This document shows positions 25,301 through 39,151 of a stretch of DNA of 64,000 bases, in pieces. Under the pieces are notes generated by a model. It was not told where the DNA came from. It did no database searches and was given only the letters and a program-made list of their open reading frames with translations. The stretch is from Tetracentron sinense (taxonomy: Eukaryota > Streptophyta > Magnoliopsida > Trochodendrales > Trochodendraceae). Position 1 is the first letter of the stretch, and every line of letters starts with the position of its first letter. The position numbers and the translations under genes are program-made. The DNA is taken from positions 30,827,531 through 30,891,530 of the forward strand of contig CM026554.1 in the NCBI GenBank assembly GCA_015143295.1. Reading direction: 5' to 3'.

Positions 25301-28300
25301 TCCTCTTTGGTCTGTCCAACTGTTTGATATTATGGAACATCCGGTTGAAGCCCAAGATTCTCTTAATTCTTTGAAATAACATTCTATGGTAGAGACCTCT
25401 TTTTCTAAAAATGGGCCCGATATTTCATGAGGAGTTGGAGCTTTCATTCCCGTTCCGTAACTCCCCACGGCTTCAATCACTTTAGGGAAAAAAACTGAAT
25501 CAGCTGCATTAAAAGGAATTGCAGCATGAAAAAACCATCTCGAAATCATTTCTACAACCTTTGTTCGTGCATTCATATCCATGACTGTTGGCAACTTTAA
25601 CTGGACTGTATTTGGATGGAAAACCTCTTTTCCCTTCATTCTTTTCAGTTGCTCTGATGCATTACTATCATCTTCATCTTCATCATCGCAATTTCCCTCC
25701 CCAAAATCTCCCCAACTCCGTTTTCTATTTGCTTGAATTTTTTTACTTTCCTTTTTTTTGTTCAAAATTTCCTTCATTTGCTTAGCTACATCATTCGAAA
25801 CTTTGGGACACACAGTAGCATCTCCAGGGATTCTAGCAATGTGATGTTTCAATCTGTTAATCCCCCCAACCATTTCTTTCCCACAATGATTGCATCGGAC
25901 CTTTTTCTTATCATTTGTCAATGCCGTGCAATGAGCCCAACCAGGATCTGTTAAGTGAGATGTATTGATCACCGATTGATTCGTTTCAATAGTCTGGCTT
26001 GATGCAACAGGCGTGGATGTTGGGGTGGGATCATTTTCACCCCTTCCCGATGAAGCCATCAAAAATTTCTAAAAAATAGAACTTTTTTTGATCGAACTGA
26101 AAAAAAATAGAACTGAAATTGAAAAACAAATTCATAATAAATTCATAACAATTTACAATTTCAGATTTACAATTTAGTTACAATTTACAATTTCAAGAGA
26201 ATAATGAAGACATTAACTATGCATTATGATTTAGTTTACAATAGTAATTTATCAGATTACAGGTCTAATTGCAGGTCTATTAAACAAAATTCATACAAAG
26301 TACTGAACTACTGAGTACTGATAACTGATAAGTGATAACAAATTCATACAAATTACAAAGTCCAGACTACATAATATAAATTATGATTTTCAATAATGAA
26401 TTATGTTTTATTTTTTTTCAATCTGTTAAACAAAATTCATAACTAATTATTTTCTATATGTTTTCTATTTGCAGGTACATACTGATAAAAAAAAAAAAAA
26501 AGCAGGTTTCTATGAAGATTCGAAAAGGCCAAAAACATGCGTTTGAAAAAAATTACAAAACCTGAGGCAAGGTGGTGGTGGTAACGACTATCAAACCATG
26601 GCAAGTTAGTTTGAAAAAAAAAACACCACTGCTGCCGAAAAAAAATGGGTATAAATACTTGAAAAAAACACCACTGCTGCCGAAAAAAAATACTTGAAAA
26701 AAACACCACGTCTCTAATGTTGCACTCCTCCCCGAAAAAAGAAAAAGAGAAAGAGGGAAGAGAGAAAAGAGAAGAGAGAAGAGAGGAGAGATTTCGGTCT
26801 TACCTCTTCTCTGAAATCAAAGGCTCTTCTTTTCCTTTTCCTCTACTGTAAGAATCCTGGAAAAAATGGAAAAAAAAAACGATGAGATTGTGAAAGAAAA
26901 GAAAAGAACAGAGGAGAGGAGAGGAGAGGAGAGGAGAGAGGAAAGAGAGGAGAAAGAGGGAAAAAACTCACCTGCACTGTAGATCGCCGGCCACTGTGGA
27001 TCGCTGGCGGGAGCTTTTCGCACGAGAGGGTGGGGCTGTGGGGTTTGGGGGATTTCTGTGCCCTAACCCCACCCCCTTCGTTTTCGTTTATATACTAATG
27101 TTTTTTTTTAAAAAAAAAAAACTTATCTGGTCACTCGGGCGCGTCGCGGGTCGAGTCACCGCGCCCGAGTAGACCGCGTAACTCGTCCTTTTTTAACAAC
27201 CGCGAGATTTCAACTACTCGGGCGCGTCGAACGGGTCGGGCGAGTCGGGTTAACGCGGGCGAGTCGACCGAGTTACTCATTAAAAAATGGTCTTTTCGCG
27301 TTTTAGGCCAAACTCGACCCGAAACTTGGCCGAGCCGAGTCAACTCGACCGAGTTTCGGGTCGACCCGACGAGTTTTAGAACAGAGGTATTTCATACCAT
27401 GTTTCAAAATATCGGTATCGGGTAAGTCGAATATGGGATAAATATCACAACGTATAGGATGGATACGGCGGAAAAAAATAAGATACAATAAAAAAAATGT
27501 TTTAATACATAAAGAAAAACTTGGATACCTTGCATAAAACTTCTTTCAATGCACATATAAGCTAAAAACAAACTAAATGAAAAACCTCCAACTACATTTA
27601 TAATCATGCATATGCGAGTTAAGAATTTTACAAGTTAAAAAATATGTGTGTGCTGATAAACAGGTATGAAAATGCAAACCATAATTCATTAGCCAAGTAC
27701 AAGGTTCTAAAAATTGACAATATTGGCGATATATCACCGATATTTGTCGGTATCGCTCATGGTCAACACATCTATACCATGTAAGGAATTTTTTACATGA
27801 TATCAGTTGATATCGACGATATATCATCGATATCTCACCGATATCAACCAAAACATGTGACACCTAGTTTTTCCCCCAAATTTTGCAGACAGAAACTTGT
27901 GAATGCCCAATTTTTCCCATTTTTTTCAGCCTTGTAGGTGCCGGCAACATCAAAAAAACAAAAAAAAAAAGTCAAGAGAAGAAAAAAGAAGGAAGAAAGG
28001 CAAGAGGCTACATATCTGTCGTCGTTGCTGTGGGTTGAGTCACTGTTACCATGGGTTGAGTCGCCGTTGCAAAAACCAGACGCCAAGGTCGACTTCTCTC
28101 CTCTCCCCTCTTCCTCCTTTCCCTAGCTCTGCCTCTTCCCCTCTGTGCTTCTCTTCTTTTTTTTTTGGTTTGATCGAATGAGGATGAGAGGGGTTGGGCT
28201 CGTGTCTTTTTAACTTTTAACCCTAACAAGGTAATGCTAGGGTCACTCTCACTCATAATCAAATTAAACATATTTCCCAAGAGTTTTAACCCTAACAAGG

Positions 28301-31300
28301 GTAATGTTAGGGTCACTATCATCATTTCATTAAACATATTTTCCTTAAGTGTTTTAACCCTAACAAGGGTAATGCTAGGGTCACTCTCATCATCTCATTA
28401 ATCATACTTTCCTTAAGTGTTTTAACCCTAACAAGATTAATGCTAAGGTCACTCACATCATCTCATTAAACATATTTTCTTACGTGTGTTAATCTTGACT
28501 TTAATAATTTTATTTAAATACCATGTCCCCTTTTAACTCCCTATAACTAGGGTTAAAATTTACTAACCTTTAAGAATAACCAAATAAAGCATCTAACAAT
28601 GATTTTCAGATTTTTTTAAATATTTTTAGTACAAAATTTTCTAAAAATGATGTGTCATGTAAAAAGTATATTATATGATAAAAATAATATGTTAAAAACT
28701 AATATAGATTGATAAATGAATGAAACATGAATCGATGATACATTATATTGTCACTCATCAGCGCACATCTTTGATCTCTTCTCATTGCATCTCTTATGTA
28801 CATTGTTATTTTTTTTAATGTTTTTATTCTCAAAGGTGTATTAACATCTATTTTAACATTTCCGGAAGTTTCACTGCAAAATTCTATATTTTGCCCTATT
28901 TTTTTTGTCATTTTTCTAAAAATCACCGATAACCGATATATTTTGCAATATATCTTTTTTCTGCGGCTCGACATGTCGAGCGATATTGACATTTAGAACA
29001 TTGGCCAAGTATAGGAAATACAATCTAAATATTAAAACCATACATTCAATAAGTCAAATAAGAATATATTGAATTACAACCATAAGTTATAAGTTTGAAT
29101 GTAAGTCTTTTTATGTTGAACTGTTAGATTGTTAGTTGACTTTTTGACCATCTAGATGAAAATATTTTTGAAGACTAAATTATTAGACTATTTACCAAAC
29201 TTTTGGGTTTTAGTAATTTTTTGATATAGTAGAATTTATGAAAATTTAATATTTTACTAATACTTTACCATTTGAAAGTTAAACTTTTGACCTAATCCCT
29301 AAAATGTGGATTTTGTTTTTGAACTGAAAAATTGACTTTTTATTTTGACAAGTAAGTTTTCCTTCTCATTTTTCTGGATTTTTATCCAGTAGAGTCATTT
29401 GTGACTCAGATGCCACCATGTCAGTTGTTAGGTATGTGCTCCTTGGCTTATTTATTGGGTGTGTGTGAGGAAAGAAATAAGTGGGTGTTTGATATTCTAG
29501 CCCACCCAATTAAGAGAAATTGGTTGTGCATTACTAATAGGGGTGTACACAAGTCGGGCTAGCTTGGTTGCTCAGTTCAGCTCGGCCTGATCAAGCCGAG
29601 CTCAAGCTTGATTTTTGGGCTCGATCGTGCCGGGCCGAGTGGAGTTTTCAAGCTTAGAATATTTTCAAGCCAAGGCCCTCTCGATTGAGGCTCAATTCGG
29701 CCCGAGCTCGGCTCGGCTCGAATATTATTTTAAAAAATAAAAAATAAATTAAAAAAATATTATTTATATATGTTATTACATATATAAATAATATAAAATA
29801 TTATTATTTAATTTAATTTTTTAAAGAAAAGTATTCAAGTCGAGCTCGAGCCAAGCCCGACTCGAGCTTAAATCAATTTGGGCCGAATCGAGCTTCGAGC
29901 CAAGCTTTATGAATTTAGGCTGAGCTTCGAGCCGATTTTTTGACCAACATTTCGGGCCGAGTCGAGCTTCGAGCCTAGAGTAAACTCTTTCAAGCCGAGC
30001 CGAGCAGGGCCAAGCCCGGCTCAACCCGACATAGTACTAAAACTCAGCGAGTTGACTCAAAACTCGGCCGAGTCAACTCGACTCGGCTGGGTTTTGAGTC
30101 AAATCGCCTAAAAAGCTCAATTCTGAATAATCGGAGAAAACTCAGATGAGTCAGGCCAAGTTGGGTCGGTTTAGTGACTCAACTCAACTCGGGCGAATCT
30201 TTAACGGGATACAAATATAATTTTTACAATTTTATAAACCCCATTTTATAAGCTCATTTCGTTGATTTCAAGGGTGTAGGGTTTCAAAACTCGCTGAGAA
30301 CGCCAATGTATGCCATTTTTTTTTTGGAACACTACTGCAACTTTTTTTTTTTTGAGAATCTGAATTGGTGAAGACCCTAATTACATGGGCATGCATGATG
30401 GATGTTCTTCACTAAAGTAATTACGACAACTTGTATTACCCCTTCTTTCACAGTCATTACAGCACGGTGGCCGCCTTCCATAACCATAATAGCATGGTCA
30501 ACATCAAACCCCAAATGGGTAGGTCGGGACAAGATATGCTTGCCTACCTTGTTCATTATTAACAGAACAACAAAGGATCTTTTTTTGTTTTACAAGAACA
30601 AAACTACAAGAGAACCTAGTCTTGGAGAAAAAGATTTCAGAAGAATTTGTTTGTCTAGACTGGCTAAAAAAATTGAAATTATTATTGTCACAAATTGTTA
30701 AAGACGTTTATCTTGTTTGTTAGGGGTAGTGGTACTTTAGTTTGGGGTTGCTTAATATATATCTTGAATGCTATTTGTTTGATGATACTCTTATTGAAAT
30801 ATTAGATTTTTATTTTTTATTTTTTTATCTTGAGTTTTATAATATACATATATATATAATTATATATATTTCCGAGTCAGCCAAGTCGAGTTTTTTTCGA
30901 GTCTTCCGAGTTACTCGACCCAACTAACTTCCGAGTCAAGTCGAGTCGAGTTTTTGAGCATTGCAGCCCTGCTCGAAGACACCCCTAATTACTAAGATCT
31001 TGCTCTCCTGGTGTTCGGCTAGGGATGACAGACCGCTTAGATTTATCCCCCATCTCTTTCCCTGACCCTAAGTAAGGGGTTGGGGTTCTGTGGTGAGTCC
31101 TTTTCTGTTGAGCTTTTTGGCAGCTTTTTTTATCACTTTCTTGTGAACCCCCATTGTACTTTTCCTTCTTTACTTATTTATTCTTTGAAATATCAACCAA
31201 AAACATTATATAATCAAGGAGAAGAAAATGTGGTCCATTCAATGATTAAATTGAAGCATGAGCTAATAAATAAAATTTAAGAGAATAAGTTAAAAGGCAT

Positions 31301-34300
31301 GCTTCGAGTAAAGAGACTGGTTCCCAAGATAGGAAAGTACCTTTTTCCATAATAGAGGGTCCTTCCTTTCCCTCGGCAAAATTAGATGATCTCGTAACCA
31401 AGAAGCAACTACCCAAGGTTCACCTTCACCATTCATGCTCTTTGACATCACGGCATTCTCTTCGAGTATGTCACAAACCTATCACAATTGCACCAGTGTC
31501 TTGAATTTCAATCAATGCATGTACGAGTATATGAAAAAACTATGCAATTGAGTTCACTATAAGGATAAAAATAGTACTAAGTTTTATTTCAGGTTGTATG
31601 AATGCTTAGATATCTCCTAGTGCAGTGCTCTCAGGGCGCTCCATCTTGTTACCAATATGTGAGTCAGATAGAGGGTCCAACTTATTTAGAGCATGTTTCA
31701 AATCAAAGGATCAAGAGATGATTCCTAAGTTAGGGTTTGGACCAAAAACTTCTAAGAGCAAGAAGAAAGCATTATCCCAAGTTACTGTGAATGATAGGCC
31801 GGCTTTCACCATTTTGTTAGAGTGTATGATAGAAAGCATGGTCACATATACCTGATCGTAAAGTTGTTCAGCTCTTGTTGATAGATAGTGACTCCGACGG
31901 ACTCTCCGAAGTAGCAACATGAATAAGATAATTAATCCTACAAGCTGTAAATCTCAAAGCTGTCAACAAGCCTTGGCATGTAGATATTATAAAGCAAGTT
32001 CTGAAACATTTCCTTACAAAATGGCATACCAGGGCAGAAACTGGCACTAAAAATAAAGCATGCTTGGAGATCCATTGTCGGATGTAGCAGAGAAGTGGTT
32101 TATGACGTTCTGCTAGCCAATCTGGACACTTCAACTCTTTGATCCTACATGGAAAAGGAAAAATAAATAAATAAGTCAAAAAAGTGAGACACAGCAAGTT
32201 AGTACTTAATATAGCCACAGCTTTTAGTATTTTCCATATTTTTTTAACAGAAGATGAAAAATAGCATACCCATGAAACTTTATCCTCGTTTCTAGTAAGC
32301 TTTCGACATTCTCCATTGCCTTATGTTTAGCATACATAAAAGAATCATCGTTCAAGCCAAGATTTTCTTTGAACTTGTGTTCGTCTAGAGCCTTCCACAT
32401 TTCCGTCTCCTGAACCTGTAAAAAATGTCCAGCTGAAACTACAGATACTGATGGCAACTGTTACTCAAGCATTACTATTCATTTAGTGATATATGCGTAT
32501 CAAATTGACAATTCTTATATCTGTGCTGTATGAAATTTTATGATCGGTAATTGTAACAGACCCAAATTGTCCCAGTTCCGTCGCACAAAAACTGAGTATA
32601 TGCTTCACAGACACGAAGTTCTACCCATTCTGACTGCAGTTGCATAATAGAATAATTTCTAATTAGAAAACATACATAAGGGGACAAAGGATACGTTGAG
32701 AATTCTATCACTAGTAGGTCAGAAAAAATAAGATAGAGAAGAACACACAAGTTTCTTAGCTGTTTGATTAATTTCTCCATCTTCTACACATAATCTTCCA
32801 TGCTTTCTATAGCCGCGAACACATTCCAACTTGCCTCGATAACATTCACCATTATCCGGACAAGGCTCACAGAAATCTGTAATTATTTGCATTGGTTAAA
32901 AAAGGGTACATACGTACAGGTTATAAGCATTAAGTTGTAACCTATAACTGAAACATATAGGACTGGGATAATTATCACTGGTTGAAGCATTGCTTCAAAC
33001 AAGAAAGGTTAAACAATGAGATCGGTAGTGCATAATATCTAGAAAGACAGGTCACTGACAGCTCACAGGTAAAAGCAAGAAGTTGACGCATTTGCCCAGA
33101 GATGTTATAAGGAAAGTATGTCCTCACAAAAAGGGAATAAGGATACTAGGTCAAACATTAAGATAGGATCTTCAAGCCAATATATGACCATCAAATTTAG
33201 CAGTACTGAAAACATAGAACCCTTGCTTGAGAACCCTGTATGAACTTTTCCCAACAATATTCTACTCAAAAACTGTGTTCACTTCCTGGTACAATTAGAT
33301 ATTTTGAATGAGGATTTCTACTAAAATCCCTTAATATAAGTTAATGAGATAACTTCCAAACACAAAATTAGTACTCTAGTAGAAGAACATACCCTTTACT
33401 CACCCAAAGAATTACCTACAGTTAGCTTAAAGAGAAATGCTCAGGAATCGACAAAGACTCCGGCACATAACCAGAAAGCCACCAAGTTGACCTAAACCAG
33501 TAATAATGGTTTCCTAGAATAGAACCTGAAATGCATCAAACCCTTAACTCTAAATAGATAATTATAGCTCCAGTGAATGATGTCCCTGTAGCCCACCTTA
33601 AAAGATAATTCGTATGTATTTTGGGTTTGGAGGACAAAAGAGGTGGCAACTCAAGGTCAGACCTCTTAAATCAAGCATCACCTCATAGGCGCTGCACTGA
33701 CAGACTACAAATCAGTATATATACAAAAAATAATGTGGTTAGCTTCCCACTTTCCACAATATTGGCAACTGCCAACCACTAAAGCTGAAGATACCATTGA
33801 CCTATCATAGATATCTTATCAGAATTACACAACACAAAAGGTCGAGATAGCTTTACTGTTTCCATGAATAATCAGCAGTCAATAACTACACAAAGCTGAA
33901 CAGCAGCATTGACCCATCATAAATAAGTAAATAACAAGTAACTGATTTCCCTCCAATGATCTTACAAAAGTAAAGGACCAAAAAACAACAATGCAAGATC
34001 AGACCTTTACTAGATTAACTTGCTTAAACCGTAAGTAGTTAAGTGTCACATATGACAAGCTTCATTATCAGACCAGCAAATGCATATTTATTAAACGCAT
34101 CAAGCAGCTGAAAGAAAAATACCATTAACTTCTAGATCAAACCGTTCTGAAATATTTAAAGAAAATTAAGAAAGGAAAAGAATTGGAGTCAACACTGTCA
34201 TTGCCTTACCTCTAACCAGTGTTACCTAGGCACTTCAGTTTTCCCAAATTCTGTTGGACACAACACTCCATGGCACGACATGACACTCCTTGGTACGTGC

Positions 34301-34606
34301 TTATACCATGTCATGGTGACATCAACATTATGATTAGGCACATAATCCTTCAAGTATGTCGTGTCATTTTAAAAATACAATTGCAATGATCTTTTTGTCA
34401 AATTATGTTGCTTTTGGAAACATAGATGAAGTTTTATTAGAAGAGCAACGACAACAACAACGATCAATATGTATGTCTCTCTCTTGTTGCTTATTTCTAC
34501 TCCTTATATGTGTATTTTTCATAAACTTAGGTATATATATTTTAAAAAAATTTGGGGATTGGTGATCCCCTTCTTTTTATTATTATTGTTATTTAAAAAT
34601 TTTGAG

Positions 34607-34651
<45 letters not shown>

Positions 34652-36795
34652 TTAATCATTTTTTAAAAATTGTACGTTTGTGTCGCCGTATTGGGATTTT
34701 CAGAGCTTGCCGTGCTGAACACCCCTAGACACCTGGCACCCATACCACGTGCCTAGGTAACACTGCCTCTAACCACTCGAGTCTTCCTGGATCATTGATA
34801 CTAGGACAATAAATCATGTAACTAATTAGAAAGGCGTGTTCATCCCTATAATGGTACATCTATTGTTATCATTAGAAATGGGACTAGATTTTCCATTTTC
34901 TCCCATTGACGCTACATGCATCCCATCTGGCATTGGTCATGCACAAATTCCTAGACTTTTTTGTTGTCCCTCGCATTCATAAATGTCTTCTTCCGCTGCA
35001 CAATTATTGATCAATACAATGTAGTTTCGTTTGTAATCCTTCATGTATTATTATGAAGGATCTAACCACGAGAACACGCTCACTAAAGGATTTCACCATG
35101 GCAACCTCTACTTACTATCCACTAGAGTTTATCATCTCCTAGCTGCCACTATTTTCACTTTGTAGCCGAGAATTGCCACATGCATCACCGCCTCGGCCAT
35201 GCTAGTTCCACAATCACCGAGACGGAGTTTGGGAATCATCCGCCTAGGTGATCCACTCGTGAGAAGAAGAAGAAAAATGGAAATTTTGGGGGAAAAAAAA
35301 TCAAAGAAAAAATGTCAAAAGAAAAATAAAGAATAAAATTACTAATTATGAAATACTATAATTAAAATATTTCATATATTTGATATTTACTCGCGACTTC
35401 TACAAAAATTCGCGAATTATTCACGACAATTTGTACCTTCCTCAAAAAGTCGTGAATTAATTGTTTGAAGAGAAAGTAGCGAATTATTCATGATTTTTTT
35501 AGAAAAATGCTGAACTTTGTTACTATGGCTAGTTCTACTATTTTTTAACATTTATTTTCTAATACTTTATTCCTCTTGTTGTTTTGTTCCCATTGGTTCA
35601 TGTTCAATTGTTGGTAAACATCAAGGTTGTTAAATCGTAATTGAATCGTAAAATTCTTTTAGGATCAATTTGATTCAAATCGGAATTCAAATAGTAAATT
35701 GTAAGATTCAATCTATTTTTGAAAAAATATTTAATAAATCAGAAAAATAGAATAACCAATTATCCAAATGATTCGATTCATATCTATTAATAACAGAAAA
35801 TAATGAACATTTTATTGCATACACTATACAAAACACAAATGAACTTCATACAATGAAACATAACCCCCAATATCATCAAAGATAAATCAAAAAAAGTAAA
35901 CTCATATAATCATGTTGTATGAGATCAAATATCAAAATTCAAAAGACTTATACAATTAATAAGACTAATAAAATAAACCATTAAGTTTTCCCAGAGTCCA
36001 ACTCTCCAAATCCATCCTCTTTCTTCTTCCTCTATTTTCTTTATCTTTTTTTTCTCGTTTCACAACAATAGATAGAAAACCCAAATAACGGTTTTTGGCA
36101 TGTCCGAACAGGGGTTTTCTCGTTTCTTCTCTCTTCTTAAAAGGCATAAAGTACTTTTAGAAAATTGAAAGAGTAATAAATATTATTTTAAGCATGGTTC
36201 AAAAACCCGAAAACTCAACTCGACGTGAAAGTTAGCCGGGTCGAGTAACTTGGAAAACTCGACTCAGTCTAACTTAGAATATATATGTAATAACTTGAAA
36301 AAATTGAGTTAAAAGAACTCGAAGGACGCTGGTTTTACGGACTCAAACCTAAAAACTAGGTTTAGCATAACCCATAGTAAGTTGTCTTTGTAGACCCCAA
36401 AAAATATGATACAAAAATAGTGTGACTTTCAAGTTTATGTTTAAGAAAATGATAAAAATACCCTTACGTGACTCGACCTAGTCTAGCGAGTCAAAAAACT
36501 CAACTCGACTCGACCAAGTCACCCGAGTAACTCGGCAAATTGTGTCTCCTTCGAGTTTTGAGGCTACTCGACTTGAAGTTTAGTCAAATCAAGTAACTCA
36601 GCCGAGTTACTCGGGTGACTCGCCGAGTTTTAGAACTATGATTTTTAAGTACCAGTCCATAACAGGAGTTTCGTGCTCAAATCGCATGAATCATACAATT
36701 TGAATCGCAAATCAAAATCTGAATTGCAAATCAAATGAAATTTACCCACTTATGATTTTCACCTGCGATTTGAATCACAAGTTATATAAACTCAA

Positions 36796-36841
<46 letters not shown>

Positions 36842-39085
36842 CACTAGAAGATTAAACTCAAAATCACAAGTTATATAAACTCATGGCTCAAGAACTTAAG
36901 AGAAACCCAAATGATATTGGCTGGCAACATCGTGACCCAGTTGAAGGAACAGGTACGGGACAAAACATTGACACTACAAATTCGAGTTAAGCGGTGCCAG
37001 AGTAACTTGTTTGAAGCAACATTTAATCGGTAGATACCCCAAGATGACAACACACCGATCGTTTCCTCCAGAAGTTAGAGACACAATTAGGGCACATCTC
37101 CCTCGCCGACCGGCCCCTTATATAGAAGAATAATCAAAATCATGAAACTAAGAACTTTCAATGTCGTAATCACTAAATTCAATGTGATGACATGCCAATA
37201 GTTTCCTGTAGAAGTTAGAGATACAATCAGGGCACATCTCCCTCGCCGATCGGCCGACCTCTATGTAGAAGAAGAATCAGAATCATGAAACTAAGAACTA
37301 TAAACGTAGAGATTAGTGAACTATGTTATTATTAGTGGAATTATTAAAGTATGCTTGTAGCCTTGTAGTGTTTGTAAACTGTGTTATTTTTATAAGACTG
37401 CTCATAATTTGTGAACATATTCACTATGTCTGTTATTTTTGTTGAACTATGCTATTATTTTATTAGTGCATGACTTTAACTATTTGATGGTGTAGTAGGA
37501 CATTATAACTAGGAACGAGGAGACTAACCTGATTTTCAGTTACAGAAGACTAATATTGGTGGTCCATCACATGCACCACCACCACATGAAGAGAACATGA
37601 GTGATGGTGGGGGAGAGGGACTACAAAGTGGGGCAACCCATAGAGGCAGTAACCGGTGTAAGCATCGGATGGCAAAGAAGGTGGCTAAGCGATTGCGCGC
37701 TTTTTCCAATTCAACTGCTAAACTTAAGAGTCTTACTCACTTTTAGGTGTTGTGTGACTTGTAACTATAGTAAGAGTCTAAAACTTATGTTGTGAATTGT
37801 GATGTGTACTTGTGTAATCATCGACTCAGTAACTTGATTGTATTTTGTAATTGTCATATTTGTGTTTTATTCAATTTAAATATTGTGTTGTATACCACCT
37901 TCTTACCCTTCCTTATAATCTTAAAGAGTTCGGCGTACATGGTTCTTTCATTTATCAGCCTTTGGATTTTGTGCTTCAAGACAAAGCAATCTTGCTATGT
38001 CGTAAGGGCAATATAGTGGATCCCCTACACGATCTGGTTTGACATATTGTCATATTTGTTCCATATGTTTTTTTATTTTTGATAACTGTCATATTCAGGT
38101 GTGGTTCTCACCAATTCTCTTCTTGATCTTGCTTGTGTGGCGTATTTAACATATTGTCTTATTTGTTCAATAGGTTTTTTAGATAATTGTCATATTCAGG
38201 AGTGATTCTCACCAATTCCCTTCTTGATCTTGCTTCCTTTGGAGAGTGTTTCAGAATTTTGTAACAATACCTTTCATACAAAAGTGAGACAGGTGTGGAT
38301 GCTTTACCCTCCAACACGCCCTTCAACTTGAGGATCTGAAGACCCCCCTTGTTCTCTTCCCCTAGGGTCTGTTCTTTTGGTGGAACTTTTAAAGTCTAGA
38401 ACTTTCATAGTTTCATGTTTAATTTTACTTAATGTTTAGAACTATCTTATTCCATAGAGTGCAAAAGTTCTACAAATATGGAACTTTCAAGTTCTACCCA
38501 AAATTTCGGATGTTTTAAGTTCCATCCATGCTGAACTTCTAATTAAATTGAACCCAATAAATCTGAGATACCATCGTATAAAAGAGTTAGAAACCCTCTC
38601 CCCTCTCCTCCTAGACACTTGCCTCTTGCTCTAAAATATTAATGTTCCGAACTTTTAAAAGTTTCACCAAAAGAACGGAGCCTTAGTGCCCTTCGTATGA
38701 GGAGAGACCTAGCAAGTCATTCTACCCATGGAGAGTATGCTTGTTGTTCCTATTGCAGTAGAAACAGCATCCACCAGCTTTTTCCCTTAGTCAATGACTT
38801 GGTTCCACCCATTGCCTTCCAGTCAGTACTGCCTCATGTTCTTTAAGTGCAGTGATTCTAAGAGAATTTGGAGCTTCATTCTTGCTCTTCACAATCTTAG
38901 CATCTCTTTAGTTTTAAATTTGGATGGCTCCTTTGGAGATGGTATCTTTGTTACTAAGGCTTCCTAGTTGAAATGTGAACCCCCCTTCTTGGCATTCAAG
39001 TTGCTCTCCATTCGCAAACCAACGAGAGCTAGACATTTACTATATTGTCCATCAATAGCCCTATCCGTAATTCAAAAACTAGGAT

Positions 39086-39151
<66 letters not shown>

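Larger units (their letters stand above)
20567..31340 (-). other. Intron 7 of the MSC-domain gene (10.8 kb)
   Basis: The donor is AAAAAG|GTACTTTC and the acceptor GTTGTAG|GTTGAGG on the minus strand. The intron holds a PIF-like element, a degraded hAT element, the 4.2-kb autonomous-looking hAT element and two further hAT elements with clean 8-bp duplications. The host gene can only be spliced correctly if all of this is removed from the transcript. The transposase gene lies on the same strand as the host gene. Confidence 0.85.

Noticed and set aside
24592..25954. Plus-strand frames across the hAT transposase
   Set aside because: They are antisense shadows of the transposase exons.
26443..28337. 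Several Phe-, Ser- or Lys-rich frames
   Set aside because: They arise from A/T, GA and CT tracts in the hAT elements; composition only, no family motif.
28211..28490. Telomere-like CCCTAA words suggesting an interstitial telomere
   Set aside because: The words occur once per 68-bp unit as hairpin arms, not as consecutive heptamers. The same words are part of foldback family F.
30036..30965. Calling a separate nested hAT element with its own target duplication
   Set aside because: The ends look like the CGAGTC family, but the flanking bases (ACATAGTA and CATTGCAG) do not form a convincing 8-bp duplication, so it is kept as part of a compound element.
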